Position numbers and translations under genes: made by a program
The notes under the pieces: generated by a model
What the model saw: the letters and a program-made list of their open reading frames with translations, nothing else
Database searches by the model: none
What the model was told of the DNA's origin: nothing
Origin: Rhodoferax sp.
Lineage (GTDB): Bacteria > Pseudomonadota > Gammaproteobacteria > Burkholderiales > Burkholderiaceae_C
Reading direction: 5' to 3'
Assembly: GCA_031291295.1 (NCBI GenBank)
Contig: JARLJI010000212.1
Span: 1 to 64,000, forward strand
DNA: 64,000 bases
Shown: positions 45,864 through 54,103 of the stretch, piece by piece
Layout of the letters: the number at the start of each line of letters is the position of its first letter
How positions within the stretch are numbered: position 1 is the first letter of the stretch

Positions 45864-47045
45864 TCAGGCACCGAGAAATTCACCCACCGGCTTCAAGTCA
45901 TCGACGCGGTCGCACACCGCCTTGATGACCATCAAAATGGGCACGCCGAGCAGCAACCCCCACACGCCCCACAGCCAGCCCCAGGCCAGCACCCCCACGA
46001 AGATCGCCACCGGATTCATGCTGCTGGCGCGACTGGTCAGCCAGGGGGTCAGCGCGTAGCCCTCGATGCTGTGGATCACGAGCGACACCAGCGCCACGAG
46101 CGCGGCCATCTCGAGCGTGCCGAACTGCAGGAAGCCGACCATCGCCGAGCCGCCCGCCACGACAATGGAGCCGATGTAAGGGATGAGGTTGAGCACCCCC
46201 GCCGCAATGCCCCATACCGCGGCGTGCTCCAGACCCAGCCACCAGAACGCGAGCCAAGTGGCCAGGCCCACCAGGGTGCTGGTGAACAGTTGCACCAGCA
46301 GGTAGCGCTGGATCTGCCCGGTGATTTCATCGAGCGCCTGCAGCGTGATTTTCTTTTTGCTGAAGGTCGGACCGGCCAGCTTCACCAGCTTGCGGCGAAA
46401 AACGTCACCGGAGGCGACCAGAAAGTAGGTGATGAATGTCACGACCAGCATCTGGCCCAGCAGGCCGATCAGGCCGACGGTGCCGCTCCACAGATAGTCC
46501 TGGATGTCGAACCTGGGCCGCTCGACCTGAACCCGCGTCACGCCCGGACTGGCAGCCGGCTTGGCCGCCCCACTGTCTTCTGCCGCCTGCTCCAGCTGGG
46601 TCGCAGCCTTTTGCACCGTCGCAATGGCGCTTTCCGACGTGCCGCGCCGCGCCCGCACCGACTGGCGCAGCTTTTGCGCCGCCACCGGCAGCGACTCGAT
46701 CAATGAAGCGGCATCGTCGCTGAGTGAATAGACGGTCCAGCCGGCGCCTCCCAGCAGGGCGGCCAGCAGCACCGCCGCGCCCAGCGCACGCGGAATGTGC
46801 CAGCGCTGCATCCAGCTCACCACTGGCGACAAGGCGTAGCTGAACAGCACACCGAGCAGCAGCGGGATGAACACGGCACTGGCCCAGCGCAGCACAAACA
46901 GGCTGCCCAGCAGGGCCAGCACCACCAGCGACAGGCTGCGCACATCGACCGGCATGTGCAGCAGCACGCGCGGGTCTGGCGCCGGAACGGCTGTCTCGGC
47001 CAGTGGCGGGGGGCCGGCAGCGGGCGTCGAGGACTCGTCTGTCAT
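45864..47045 (-). CDS. AI-2E family transporter (PerM/YhhT-like)
   Basis: A 393-residue polytopic membrane protein of the AI-2E exporter family. It has the N-terminal helix pair (LVVLALLGSLFVLRWASAVF), a soluble central region with coiled-coil character and a long Ala/Ser-rich insertion, and the conserved C-terminal block NLIPYIGSIVVAGG with LTSRASSMNPVAIFVGVL. The family name comes from TqsA, but many members have other roles such as Na+/H+ exchange, so substrate is open. AGGAAA precedes the start. It is 29 nt downstream of the response regulator gene. Confidence 0.9.
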   Translation of the reverse strand: MTDESSTPAAGPPPLAETAVPAPDPRVLLHMPVDVRSLSLVVLALLGSLFVLRWASAVFIPLLLGVLFSYALSPVVSWMQRWHIPRALGAAVLLAALLGGAGWTVYSLSDDAASLIESLPVAAQKLRQSVRARRGTSESAIATVQKAATQLEQAAEDSGAAKPAASPGVTRVQVERPRFDIQDYLWSGTVGLIGLLGQMLVVTFITYFLVASGDVFRRKLVKLAGPTFSKKKITLQALDEITGQIQRYLLVQLFTSTLVGLATWLAFWWLGLEHAAVWGIAAGVLNLIPYIGSIVVAGGSAMVGFLQFGTLEMAALVALVSLVIHSIEGYALTPWLTSRASSMNPVAIFVGVLAWGWLWGVWGLLLGVPILMVIKAVCDRVDDLKPVGEFLGA

Positions 47046-47074
47046 GGGTGTTTCCTGTGGATGCGGGCCAGGGT

Positions 47075-47824
47075 TCAAGCCCCCGCGCCCGCAATGGTGT
47101 CCCGCACCGCGGGCAACTGCCGCCGCGATACCGCGAGCACCTCTTCAACGCCATTCAGCCGCACCGCCCAGCCTTCGCCCTCTTCGGGGTCGAAGTGCTT
47201 TTCCAGGGCCCGCACCGCATGGCGTGCGACCAGCGCGTTGCGGTGGATGCGCAAGAACCGCGGGGCATGGCGCTCCTCTAACTCGCTCAGGCTGTCGTCG
47301 ATGACGTAGCTGTGGGTGGCGGTGCGCACGGTCACATACTTGAGTTCGGCCTTGAGGTACACCACCTCGGCCAGCGGCACGCGCTCGGTCCGCCCGCGGT
47401 CCTGAATAATCAGGAAGTCTTTCAGGAAATCAGGTTGGACCCCTTCCCGGGCGGTCACAATGCGCTCTACCTTTTGTAGCGCCGTCTGCAGCCGCTCGAG
47501 CCGCACCGGCTTGGTCAGGTAGTCGACCGCCTCGAGCTCGAACGCCGTGACGGCATGCTCGGCATGGGCCGTGACAAACACCAGTGCGGGTGGCTGGGGC
47601 AGGCTGCGCAGCGTCCGCGCCAAGGTCAGGCCATCGGTGCCGGGCATGTTGATATCCAGCAAGACCGCATCGAACGCGTAGCGCCGCAGCAACTCCACCG
47701 CCTGCACCGCATTGGCCGCCTCGCCCCCGAGGGTAATCCGGGGCGACGTGCACTCGCCGAGCAGGGCACGCAGGCGTGAGCGGGCCAGTGCTTCGTCGTC
47801 CACCAGCAGCACATTCAGGATCAT
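47075..47824 (-). CDS. LytTR-family response regulator (AlgR-like)
   Basis: A 249-residue response regulator with an N-terminal receiver domain (Asp57 in AVLLDINMPGTDG, Lys in YLTKPVRLERL) and a C-terminal LytTR DNA-binding domain (about 140-245, AEVVYLKAELKYVTVRT, FLRIHRNALV). AlgR in Pseudomonas controls alginate, twitching and virulence genes. It lies 19 nt downstream of its kinase gene and is probably cotranscribed with it and the downstream transporter. Confidence 0.95.
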   Translation of the reverse strand: MILNVLLVDDEALARSRLRALLGECTSPRITLGGEAANAVQAVELLRRYAFDAVLLDINMPGTDGLTLARTLRSLPQPPALVFVTAHAEHAVTAFELEAVDYLTKPVRLERLQTALQKVERIVTAREGVQPDFLKDFLIIQDRGRTERVPLAEVVYLKAELKYVTVRTATHSYVIDDSLSELEERHAPRFLRIHRNALVARHAVRALEKHFDPEEGEGWAVRLNGVEEVLAVSRRQLPAVRDTIAGAGA

Positions 47825-47843
47825 GCGGAGCGCTCCCTGGCGT

Positions 47844-48890
47844 TCATGCGGGCACCTCGATCCTGGCCTGGAACACGCCGTCCTTGAGCGCCGTCTGGAA
47901 CTGCCCCTGCACGTCGTGCAGCAGGCTCAGTCGGTCGCGCACATTTTCCAGCGCCAGGCCGTTGCCGGGCCGGCTGGGGGCGCTCACCGTGTTGGTGACC
48001 TTGACGACGACGGAGGTGCCGCGGCGCTGCGTCGAGATCTTCACCTGGGCGCCCGTGGCGCTGGGCTCGACCCCGTGCCTGACGGCGTTTTCCACCAGCG
48101 GCTGCAGCAGCAGCGGCGGCAGTCTGGCGCTGCCGGCCTGCTCGTCCAGCACCCACTCAACCCGCAGCCGCTCGCCAAAACGCACCTGCTCGATCGCCAG
48201 ATAGCGCCTGGCCAGCGCAATTTCCTCTGCCAGTGTGACGGATTCGCCCTGGTCGGCCAGGGCATGGCGAAACAAATCGCTCAAGTCCTCCAGCATGGTC
48301 TCGGCACGGGCCGGCTCCTCACGCACCAGCGCGATGGCGCTGTTCAGCGTATTGAACAAAAAATGCGGCCGGATGCGCGCCTGCAGCTCGCTCAGGCGCG
48401 CGGCGGTGGCGGCCGGCGTGCGGCCCTTGGCGCGCAGCACCAGCGCGACCACCAGCAGGGCCGATAGCAAGGCGCCCAAAAAGGCGCTGGCCAGCCAGGG
48501 CACCGATTCGGTGAAACCCGCCAGCGCGAGCAAGCCGCAGCCATAAAGCCCCGCCAGCGCCCCCAGCGTGACGCCGGCCACGTACTGCCCCGCACGCGGC
48601 AGGCGCGCCAGCGGCTTCTTGAGACTGCAGGCGGCAATCAGCCAGGCCAGCGTGGCGGGCAAGGCACCGCCCGTCAGCAGCGACAGGCGGCTCAGCCAGT
48701 CCAGGAAAGTATGCGCCCCAAACATCGCCCCGACGGCGATCACGGCCTCCATGAACAGCACCGCGCGCAGGATCACCCCCACATGGCAGGCGTCGAACAC
48801 CAGCACCCTGGGCGGCGGCTGAAGCGGCAGCTCCAGGGCGGCCGGCGCCGACAGTTCCGAGAAGGTCGATAAAATTTGGGAGTCCTTCAT
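47844..48890 (-). CDS. LytS/AlgZ-type sensor histidine kinase
   Basis: A 348-residue membrane sensor kinase with four to five hydrophobic segments between residues about 36 and 152 and a His_kinase domain. The phospho-acceptor is His176 in [17 protein letters not shown]. Unlike AlgZ of Pseudomonas, which lacks part of the ATP site, it keeps an N-box ([15 protein letters not shown]) and a glycine box ([13 protein letters not shown]). Its partner regulator follows at 47824. The start is 21 nt from the divergent argH start. The argH-algZ-algR arrangement is common in related bacteria. Confidence 0.93.
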   Translation of the reverse strand: MKDSQILSTFSELSAPAALELPLQPPPRVLVFDACHVGVILRAVLFMEAVIAVGAMFGAHTFLDWLSRLSLLTGGALPATLAWLIAACSLKKPLARLPRAGQYVAGVTLGALAGLYGCGLLALAGFTESVPWLASAFLGALLSALLVVALVLRAKGRTPAATAARLSELQARIRPHFLFNTLNSAIALVREEPARAETMLEDLSDLFRHALADQGESVTLAEEIALARRYLAIEQVRFGERLRVEWVLDEQAGSARLPPLLLQPLVENAVRHGVEPSATGAQVKISTQRRGTSVVVKVTNTVSAPSRPGNGLALENVRDRLSLLHDVQGQFQTALKDGVFQARIEVPA

Positions 48891-48911
48891 TCATCAACAT
48901 TATTGCCCCAC

Positions 48912-50327
48912 ATGTCAAAAAACCAACTCGACAAGAAGTCCGAAGCGTGGTCGGCGCTGTTCTCAGAGCCCATGAGCGAGTTGGTTCAGCGCTACACCGC
49001 CAGCGTGTTTTTCGACAAACGGCTCTGGCAGGCCGACATTGCCGGCTCGCTGGCGCACGCCGAAATGCTGGCCGCGCAGGGCATCATCGGCGCTGCCGAC
49101 CATGCGGCCATCCAAAAGGGCCTGGCACAAATCGCGCAGGAAATCGAGTCTGGCGCGTTTGAATGGAAACTCGAGCTGGAAGACGTGCACCTCAACATCG
49201 AGGCGCGCCTGACCCAGCTGGTGGGCGATGCCGGCAAGCGCCTGCACACCGGGCGCAGCCGCAACGACCAGGTCGCCACCGACGTGCGGTTGTGGCTGCG
49301 CGGCGAGATCGATCTGATTGGCGGCCTGCTGACCGCCCTGCAAAAGGCATTGCTGGACATTGCCGAGAAGAACGTCGAAGTCATCCTGCCCGGCTTCACG
49401 CACCTGCAGGTGGCGCAGCCCGTGAGCTTCGGCCACCACATGCTGGCTTATGTGGAAATGTTCAGCCGCGATGCCGAGCGCATGTTGGACGTGCGCCGGC
49501 GTGTGAACCACCTGCCGCTAGGCGCCGCCGCGCTGGCCGGCACCAGCTACCCGCTGGACCGCGAACGTGTCGCCAGAACCCTGGGCATGGTCGATGAGCA
49601 GGGCCACGCCTGTGTCTGTCAGAACAGCCTGGATGCCGTGAGCGACCGCGATTTCGCGATTGAATTCAGCGCGGCCGCCGCGCTCGCGATGATCCACATC
49701 AGCCGCCTGAGTGAAGAACTGGTGTTGTGGATGAGCCAGAGTTTCGGCTTCATCGATCTGGCCGACCGCTTTTGCACCGGCTCGTCGATCATGCCGCAGA
49801 AGAAGAATCCCGACGTGCCTGAACTGGCGCGCGGCAAGACCGGCCGCGTGGTCGGCCACCTGATGGGCCTGATCACGCTCATGAAAGGCCAGCCGCTGGC
49901 CTACAACAAGGACAACCAGGAAGACAAGGAGCCGCTGTTCGACACGGTGGACACCTTGAAGGACACGCTGCGCATCTTTGCCGAGATGGTGGGCGGCATC
50001 ACGGTCAAGCCGCAGGCCATGGAGCGCGCCGCGCTCAAGGGCTACGCCACCGCCACCGATCTGGCCGACTACATGGTGAAGAAGGGCCTGCCGTTCCGCG
50101 ATGCACACGAAGCTGTGGCGCATGCGGTGAAGGCGGCGATCGCCCACAAGGTGGATCTGTCCGAGTTGCCGCTGGACGTGCTGCGGCAGTTCAACCCGAA
50201 GATCGAGAAAGACGTGTACGACGTGCTCAGCCTGCGCGGCTCGCTGGGCGCCCGCAACGTCCTGGGCGGCACGGCGCCGGCGCAGGTGCGCGCGCAGATC
50301 GCGCGGCATCGCCAGCGCCTGACTTGA
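48912..50327 (+). CDS. argH: argininosuccinate lyase
   Basis: ArgH splits argininosuccinate to arginine and fumarate, the last step of arginine synthesis. The 471-residue protein starts at ATG 48912 ([17 protein letters not shown]) and has the three fumarase-family regions: [18 protein letters not shown], the His in [15 protein letters not shown], and the signature [15 protein letters not shown] with the catalytic Ser. Twelve additional upstream codons exist but have no family similarity. Active as a homotetramer in the cytoplasm. Confidence 0.98.
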   Translation: MSKNQLDKKSEAWSALFSEPMSELVQRYTASVFFDKRLWQADIAGSLAHAEMLAAQGIIGAADHAAIQKGLAQIAQEIESGAFEWKLELEDVHLNIEARLTQLVGDAGKRLHTGRSRNDQVATDVRLWLRGEIDLIGGLLTALQKALLDIAEKNVEVILPGFTHLQVAQPVSFGHHMLAYVEMFSRDAERMLDVRRRVNHLPLGAAALAGTSYPLDRERVARTLGMVDEQGHACVCQNSLDAVSDRDFAIEFSAAAALAMIHISRLSEELVLWMSQSFGFIDLADRFCTGSSIMPQKKNPDVPELARGKTGRVVGHLMGLITLMKGQPLAYNKDNQEDKEPLFDTVDTLKDTLRIFAEMVGGITVKPQAMERAALKGYATATDLADYMVKKGLPFRDAHEAVAHAVKAAIAHKVDLSELPLDVLRQFNPKIEKDVYDVLSLRGSLGARNVLGGTAPAQVRAQIARHRQRLT

Positions 50328-50375
50328 GAGACCGGCCCGGGGCCGCGCGGCCCCGGGCGGGCGGCCAAGTAGGGT

Positions 50376-50409
50376 CTTAAGCCTCGCCTAAGCCGCGGCG
50401 ACCCATAAT
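50376..50409 (+). promoter_or_regulatory. direct-repeat operator and -10 in front of the response regulator gene
   Basis: CTTAAG (50376-50381), 5 nt, CCTAAG (50387-50392), then CATAAT (50404-50409) as a -10. The two half sites are 11 bp apart and cover the -35 position, as for PmrA/QseB-type activators whose box is CTTAAG-N5-CTTAAG. The same layout recurs at 54031-54063 before the HtrA gene. Confidence 0.7.
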
Positions 50410-50433
50410 CTTTTCAACCCGAGGACCGAAAAG

Positions 50434-51093
50434 ATGCGATTGCTGCTGGTCGAAGACGACACCATGATCGGCGAGGCCGTGCTGGACCTGTTGCGCTCCG
50501 AGCACTACGCCGTGGACTGGGTCAAGGACGGCGCCATGGCCGATACGGCGCTGGCCGCGCAGACATACGACCTCGTGCTGCTGGACCTGGGCCTGCCCCA
50601 GCGCGATGGCATCGAGGTGCTGCGGGGCCTGCGCGCGCGCCGTGACACCGTGCCGGTGCTGGTGGCCACGGCGCGCGACGCGGTGGGTGATCGCGTCGCC
50701 GGCCTGGACGCTGGCGCCGATGACTACGTGGTCAAACCCTACGACACGGACGAGCTGCTGGCCCGCATCCGCGCGCTGCTGCGGCGCAGCGCCGGGCGCG
50801 GCGAGCCGGCCTTCGAGCACAAGGGCGTGAGCCTGAACCCGGCCACGCGCGAGGCCAGCGTCAACGGCGAGGCGGTGAATCTGTCGGCGCGCGAGTGGGC
50901 CGTGCTGGAGCCGCTGCTGGCCCGCCCCGGCATGGTGCTGTCGCGCACCCAGCTGGAAGAGAAACTCTACAGCTGGAAAGATGACATCAGCAGCAATGCC
51001 GTCGAGGTCTACATCCATGGCCTGCGCAAGAAATTGGGCAGCGAGCTGATCCAGACGGTGCGCGGCCTGGGCTACCTGGTGCCGCGGCAATGA
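50434..51093 (+). CDS. OmpR-family response regulator (QseB/PmrA-like)
   Basis: A 219-residue regulator with a receiver domain (Asp51 in LVLLDLGLPQRDG, Lys101 in YVVKPYD) and an OmpR-type winged helix (about 125-219, NGEAVNLSAREWAVLEPLL ... VEVYIHGLRKKLG). GAGGA precedes the ATG. Its stop overlaps the kinase start (ATGA). A two-half-site operator just upstream suggests positive autoregulation; the same operator precedes the HtrA gene 3.6 kb downstream. Family resemblance is to QseB, PmrA and TctD; the exact orthologue is not decided. Confidence 0.95.
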   Translation: MRLLLVEDDTMIGEAVLDLLRSEHYAVDWVKDGAMADTALAAQTYDLVLLDLGLPQRDGIEVLRGLRARRDTVPVLVATARDAVGDRVAGLDAGADDYVVKPYDTDELLARIRALLRRSAGRGEPAFEHKGVSLNPATREASVNGEAVNLSAREWAVLEPLLARPGMVLSRTQLEEKLYSWKDDISSNAVEVYIHGLRKKLGSELIQTVRGLGYLVPRQ

Positions 51094-52526
51094 GCAACAC
51101 AAAGCCAGATCAAGGGGCGCACTTGAGCGCCGCCGGGCCGCCCCAAGGCGCGAAGGCCCCCTCGGGGGGCAGCGCAGCACACGAAGTGGCAAGCGTGGGG
51201 GCCACACACTCTTTGCGCAAACGCCTGCTGTTTTTTTTGCTGCTGGCGATCTTGCTGGCCTCGGTGGTGCAGGCGGTCTCCGCCTACCGCGGTGCGCTGC
51301 AGCAGGCCGACGACATGTTCGACTACCACCTGCAGCAAATGGCGCGTTCGCTGCGCGGCGGCATCCCGCTGGGTCCGCCCGCGCCCGAGAGCGACGCGGC
51401 GGACGATTTCGACTTCTACGTCCAGATCTGGGGCCCGGACGGCGCCCAGATCTTCCGTTCGGCGAGCACGGCCCTGCCGCCACAGGCCGTGCTCGGGTTC
51501 TCCGACGTGACCGTGGGCGGCGCCAGCTACCGCGTGTATTCCGTGCAGACGCCCCTGCAAACCGTCCAGATCGCGCAGAACATGAGCGCCCGCCAGGCGC
51601 GTGCCCGCGCCCTGGCGGCGCATGCGGTGCTGCCCATCGCGCTGATGGCGCCGCTGCTCATGCTGGTGGTGTGGTGGGTGATCAGCCGTTCGCTGGCACC
51701 AGTGGAGCGCATGCGCCGTCAGGTGGCCAGCCGCAGCGCCGGTGATCTGTCGCCCCTGCCGGGCGAGGGACTGCCCGAAGAAGTGCGCCCGCTCGTCGAC
51801 GAGCTCAACCTGCTGCTGGGTCGCGTGCGCACGGCGTTCGACGCGCAAACCCAGTTCGTGGCCAATGCGGCGCATGAACTGCGCTCCCCGCTGACCGCCC
51901 TCAAGCTGCAGGCCCAGGCACTGCGCCGCAGCGGCGACGAGGCCGGGCGTGAAGCCTCGGTGGCGCGCCTGAACCAGGGCATCGACCGCGCCATCCGGCT
52001 GGTCGAGCAGCTCCTGGCACTGGCCCGCGAAGAGGCCGGGCTGGGGCATCCGGCTGCCAGCGAGCGGCTGAATTTGCAGGATGCGGTGAAGTTCGCCGTG
52101 GCCGATGTGTTGCCGCAGGCCCAGGCCCGCCACATCGATCTGGGCGTGGGGAACACCGAACCCGCCTGGGTCCACGGCCAGCTTGACGCCTTGCGCATCC
52201 TGCTGCGCAACCTGCTCGACAACGCGCTCAAATACACACCGCTATCGGGCCGGGTCGATGTCGCGCTGCGCATCGCGGGCGCGCACGTCGTGCTGGTGGT
52301 GGAAGACAGCGGGCCTGGCGTAGCGCCGCTTGAGCGCGCACGCGTGTTCGACCGCTTTTTCCGCGCCGGCAATGACTCGGATGTCAGCGGCAGTGGACTG
52401 GGGCTGGCCATCGTCAAGACCATCGCCGATCGCCATGGCGCGACGCTCAGGCTCGATCGGTCTGAACGCCTCGGGGGCTTGCAGGTCGAAGCGCGCTTCC
52501 CGCTGGCGGACCCGGCGCCAGCGTAA
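51090..52526 (+). CDS. sensor histidine kinase (QseC-like) with repeat-derived N-terminus
   Basis: A 478-residue membrane kinase. Residues 1-40 are a polar tail; TM1 is about 43-62 (RLLFFLLLAILLASVVQAVS), then a periplasmic sensor region, TM2 near 175-197 (AVLPIALMAPLLMLVVWWV), a HAMP linker, HisKA with His262 in NAAHELRSPLTALK, and an ATPase domain (NLLDNALKYTP, EDSGPGV, SGLGLAIVK). Odd: residues about 16-38 (GPPQGAKAPSGGSAAHEVAS) are encoded by a GC-rich dispersed repeat (51135-51202). The start overlaps the regulator stop as ATGA, so the tail is probably translated. Confidence 0.94.
   Translation: MSNTKPDQGAHLSAAGPPQGAKAPSGGSAAHEVASVGATHSLRKRLLFFLLLAILLASVVQAVSAYRGALQQADDMFDYHLQQMARSLRGGIPLGPPAPESDAADDFDFYVQIWGPDGAQIFRSASTALPPQAVLGFSDVTVGGASYRVYSVQTPLQTVQIAQNMSARQARARALAAHAVLPIALMAPLLMLVVWWVISRSLAPVERMRRQVASRSAGDLSPLPGEGLPEEVRPLVDELNLLLGRVRTAFDAQTQFVANAAHELRSPLTALKLQAQALRRSGDEAGREASVARLNQGIDRAIRLVEQLLALAREEAGLGHPAASERLNLQDAVKFAVADVLPQAQARHIDLGVGNTEPAWVHGQLDALRILLRNLLDNALKYTPLSGRVDVALRIAGAHVVLVVEDSGPGVAPLERARVFDRFFRAGNDSDVSGSGLGLAIVKTIADRHGATLRLDRSERLGGLQVEARFPLADPAPA
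51135..51202 (+). repeat. GC-rich dispersed repeat, copy B (inside the kinase gene)
   Basis: Reads GGGCCGCCCCAAGG...GGCCCCCTCGGGGGG...GCAGCACACGAAGTGGCAA...GTGGGGGC, matching copy A (18842-18910, other strand) over its length. It is read through in frame by the kinase gene. Confidence 0.8.
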
Positions 52527-52594
52527 GCCCCCTGCTTGTCGCTTCGCGTCTCCGTGGCGGCTTGAATTGGCGCGGGGCGGCCCTTGGCTGCGTT
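52527..52594 (-). repeat. GC-rich dispersed repeat, degenerate copy C behind the kinase gene
   Basis: Starts right after the kinase stop codon. It shares GCCCCC..GCTTG.C.CTTCG.GT and CGGGGCGGCCCTT.GCTGCGTT with copy A, with the central C/G palindrome missing. It is inverted relative to copy B, so the two flank most of the kinase gene as inverted repeats. Confidence 0.6.
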
Positions 52595-52626
52595 AGGATG
52601 CGACACTTCCTTCACCGCACCCTGTC

Positions 52627-54006
52627 TTGCTAGCCCTCGGTCACTTTGCCTTCGTCCTGATCTGCCTGTTGATTTACGCGATCAACACCCACGTCGGCGG
52701 GCAGCGCCGTCATCCGTCGGCCGCCATTGCGTGGGTGCTGCTGATCGCCCTGCTGCCTTACATCGGCCTGCCGCTCTATCTTTTTTTTGGTTCCCGCAAG
52801 TTTGTGCGGCCGGCGCGCCACGGCGGTGTCTTGACGGGCACGCCCGACGACACACCGCGAGCCTGGGCCATCGCCACGCTGGAAGGCATGGGCCTGGCCG
52901 CACCCGAGCCACAGCGGGCCGTGGGCTTCCATGCCGACGGCCAGGCGGCCTGGAATGCGCTGGTGGCCGTGATCCACAACGCCCAAAGCCGGCTGGATAT
53001 TTGCACCTACGTCCTCGCCAACGACGAGGTGGGCCGGCGCGTGGTGCGCCTGCTGCAGGAGCGGGCCGGCGCCGGCGTGCATGTGCGCCTGCTGCTCGAT
53101 GCGCTGGGCAGCCTGCGCACATCGCGCCGGCAGATCGGACGGCTGCGCGCGGCCGGCGTGGAGGTGCGCTGGTTCATGCCTTTGCTGCACAACCCGATGC
53201 GCGGGCGCGTGAATCTGCGCAACCACCGCAAGCTGGCGATTGCCGACGGGAAGCAGTTGTGGAGCGGCGGACGCAACCTGGCGGCGGAATATTTCATGGG
53301 TAACGGGCACACGCCGGCCTGGATCGATTTGAGCTTCACCGTGCAGGGCCCGCTGGCGGACGAGGCGCTGGACCTGTTCGAATCCCATTGGCGCAACACC
53401 AGCGGCCCGCAGGAAAACAGCCGCCAAAAAGCCGCCCCGGAGCCGGCGGGGCCCGCACCCGACCCGGGCCAGCATCTGGCCCAGATGGTGCCCAGCGGCC
53501 CGGACCAGGCCGAGGATACGGTGCATGCGCTACTGCTGACCGCGATCTACCGGGCACGCCAGCGGGTCGTGGCCGTGACGCCCTACTTCGTGCCGGACGA
53601 CAACCTGTTGACCGCGCTGCGCCTGGCCGCCCAGCGCGGTGTGCGCGTGGAGCTGATCGTGCCGGCCCGCTCCAACCACCGACTGGCCGATATCGCGCGC
53701 CAGCGCGCCATACGCGATCTCGCTGCGGCCGGCGCGCAGGTGCGGCTCACGGCCGGCATGATGCATGCCAAGGCAATTCTGGTGGACGACACGCTGGCCT
53801 TGTGCGGCTCGCTCAACCTGGACGCACGCAGCCTGTTCCTGAACTTCGAGTTGATGGTGGCTTTTTATGCGGCCGAAGATATCGCGGCCGTCGACGACTG
53901 GATTGCCGCCAACTTCCGCGGCGCGCGCCGTTACGTCGCACGCCCCGCGTCCCTGTGGCGCGACATCATGGAGGGCCTGGTGCGCTGGCTGGGCTTCCAG
54001 ATTTGA
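52627..54006 (+). CDS. cls: cardiolipin synthase (phospholipase D family)
   Basis: A membrane enzyme that makes cardiolipin from phosphatidylglycerol. The 459-residue protein has two N-terminal membrane helices (about 1-18 and 30-52, AWVLLIALLPYIGLPLYLF), then two phospholipase D motifs HxKxxxxD: HRKLAIAD with WSGGRNL and HAKAILVD with CGSLNLD. The only in-frame start upstream of helix one is TTG at 52627, with no clear ribosome site; degenerate repeat C ends 33 nt before it, so the original promoter or start may have been altered. It lies between the kinase and HtrA genes. Confidence 0.92.
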   Translation: MLALGHFAFVLICLLIYAINTHVGGQRRHPSAAIAWVLLIALLPYIGLPLYLFFGSRKFVRPARHGGVLTGTPDDTPRAWAIATLEGMGLAAPEPQRAVGFHADGQAAWNALVAVIHNAQSRLDICTYVLANDEVGRRVVRLLQERAGAGVHVRLLLDALGSLRTSRRQIGRLRAAGVEVRWFMPLLHNPMRGRVNLRNHRKLAIADGKQLWSGGRNLAAEYFMGNGHTPAWIDLSFTVQGPLADEALDLFESHWRNTSGPQENSRQKAAPEPAGPAPDPGQHLAQMVPSGPDQAEDTVHALLLTAIYRARQRVVAVTPYFVPDDNLLTALRLAAQRGVRVELIVPARSNHRLADIARQRAIRDLAAAGAQVRLTAGMMHAKAILVDDTLALCGSLNLDARSLFLNFELMVAFYAAEDIAAVDDWIAANFRGARRYVARPASLWRDIMEGLVRWLGFQI

Positions 54007-54030
54007 CGCTGCCCCGGCGCCGCGCGCGCC

Positions 54031-54063
54031 TTTAAGTTTCACCTAAGCGGGCCTGCCCATAGT
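54031..54063 (+). promoter_or_regulatory. direct-repeat operator and -10 in front of the HtrA gene
   Basis: TTTAAG (54031-54036), 5 nt, CCTAAG (54042-54047), then CATAGT (54058-54063) in the -10 position, followed 28 nt later by AGGAG (54091-54095) and the ATG at 54104. Spacing is the same to within one base as in front of the response regulator gene. No consensus -35 is present, as expected for an activator-dependent promoter. Confidence 0.7.
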
Positions 54064-54103
54064 TGGGTCATCGATACCGATTTAACCCACAGGAGTTCAG
54101 CCC

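Noticed and set aside
47464..47480. GCTCTACCTTTTGTAGC in the AlgR-like gene as another repeat core
   Set aside because: The arms are offset compared with the family and no tail is present; the encoded region is ordinary receiver-domain sequence.
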